DNA of 46,526 nt from Oscillospiraceae bacterium (GTDB lineage: Bacteria; Bacillota; Clostridia; Oscillospirales; Oscillospiraceae), in NCBI GenBank assembly GCA_017436785.1, contig JAFSCK010000122.1, positions 1 through 46,526 of the forward strand, in the 5' to 3' direction. The notes beneath the pieces were generated by a model. That model had not been told where the DNA came from. It saw only the letters and a program-made list of their open reading frames with translations, and did no database searches. A program made the position numbers and the translations under genes. Within the stretch, counting starts at the first letter, position 1, and every line of letters begins with the position of its first letter. Of this stretch, positions 46,012-46,526 are shown piece after piece.

Positions 46012-46526
46012 ATGGGACGAAAAACGCAGATCACAAAGGAAATCATACTTGAGACTGCATTGCAGATGTTAATTCGTGACGGCTATGGGGCCATTACCGT
46101 CAAGACGCTTGCTGCTGAGATTGGCTGTTCTACTCAGCCCATTGTTTGGCATTTTGAGAATATGATTGGTTTCCGCAAGGCATTCTTTGAATACTGCATC
46201 GACTACGCAAAGAGCCAGTTTACCGTGTGGAACGGCAGCCTGGATGACCTGCTGACAGAAACTGCCCGGGGATATATCACCATCGCCTGCAATATGCCGA
46301 ATCTGTTCTGTTTTGTATTCGTGGATAACAAGGACGAGTGCAAGAATTCCGATGTGGTACAGAAGCTACAGTTGGATAATACCAGGAAAATCGTTGAACT
46401 TCTGTGTCAGGAGAAAGGCTTGAGTGAGCAGCAGGCGGCATCTTTTCTGATGAACTATGAGTTCTACATCCACGGCATTGCGTCCTATACGGCCAGCGGT
46501 TTTGTGAATTACCCGGAGGAAGAGAT
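46012..46526 (+). CDS. TetR/AcrR-family transcriptional regulator (3' truncated by window edge)
   Basis: 171 residues are visible. N-terminal TetR helix-turn-helix (about 7-53): ITKEIILETALQMLIRDGYG, ITVKTLAAEIGCSTQPIVWH, then FENMIGFRKAFF. The ligand-binding helices follow. GGAG precedes ATG 46012. The frame is still open at the window end; TetR proteins of this type are about 190 residues, so little is missing. The target is probably a gene beyond the edge. Confidence 0.85.
   Translation, partial: MGRKTQITKEIILETALQMLIRDGYGAITVKTLAAEIGCSTQPIVWHFENMIGFRKAFFEYCIDYAKSQFTVWNGSLDDLLTETARGYITIACNMPNLFCFVFVDNKDECKNSDVVQKLQLDNTRKIVELLCQEKGLSEQQAASFLMNYEFYIHGIASYTASGFVNYPEEE

Noticed and set aside
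1-46526. CRISPR array
   Set aside because: No regularly spaced direct repeats with unique spacers were seen, and no cas genes.
1-46526. tRNA, rRNA or amber-suppressor tRNA genes
   Set aside because: No cloverleaf with GGTTCGAATCC-type T-arm was found on either strand by eye; a programmatic tRNA search would be needed to exclude one.

Overview
The window looks like a chromosomal segment of a spore-forming gut Clostridia bacterium, most likely of the Oscillospirales. The reasons are a Spo0A gene, an ECF vitamin-type transporter, a galacto-N-biose/lacto-N-biose (mucin or milk glycan) operon, a Gram-positive sortase-assembled pilus operon, AGGAGG-type ribosome sites, and chromosomal genes that end mostly in TAA or TGA. 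No species can be named from sequence alone.

Layout. 1-2246: a DUF523 gene, then debris of an old integrated element (a ParB N-terminus joined to a tyrosine-integrase C-terminus, and an HNH nuclease gene broken by an in-frame TAG). 2550-6815: operon of a SAM hydroxide adenosyltransferase and a complete ECF transporter (UPF0397 S component, double ATPase with DUF3744, EcfT). 7183-7998: SWIM zinc-finger protein. 8010-14969: glycan locus with an AraC regulator, solute-binding lipoprotein, two permeases, a 62-residue membrane protein and the GH112 phosphorylase. It has no ATPase of its own; a MsmK/UgpC-type ATPase at 43661-44857 could serve it. 15153-17326: alpha/beta hydrolase and MOFRL-type glycerate kinase.

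17823-29320 is an integrated element of about 11.5 kb that sits inside spo0A. Its tyrosine integrase (27914-28900) lies directly behind spo0A. The last 82 codons of the full-length spo0A were apparently brought in by the element. The displaced original 3' end lies at 17574-17822 and encodes exactly the same 82 residues, although the DNA differs at roughly 50 positions. Next to the displaced end are a matching hairpin and a decayed start of a related integrase, so the site seems to have been occupied more than once. Cargo, left to right: a pair of related unknown proteins, helix-turn-helix proteins, two genes with in-frame TAG codons (one a GIY-YIG nuclease), an XRE repressor with three operators, a SprT-like metalloprotein, a DUF6809 protein, a serine recombinase, and a divergent module: an RCC1-repeat protein plus a DUF4365 nuclease-like protein on one side, XRE and WYL regulators on the other. 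Palindromic operators link the two halves. This module is my best candidate for an undescribed system, probably defensive.

30116-33344: oligoendopeptidase F and an M18 aminopeptidase, separated by a MITE-like repeat. 33406-43103 (minus strand): sortase-pilus operon with a coiled-coil protein, signal peptidase, giant tip protein, backbone pilin, class C sortase, minor pilin and a sortase-like protein lacking the catalytic His and Cys. 43661-44857: shared sugar-transport ATPase. 45063-45940: fragments of another decayed element. 46012-end: start of a TetR-family regulator.
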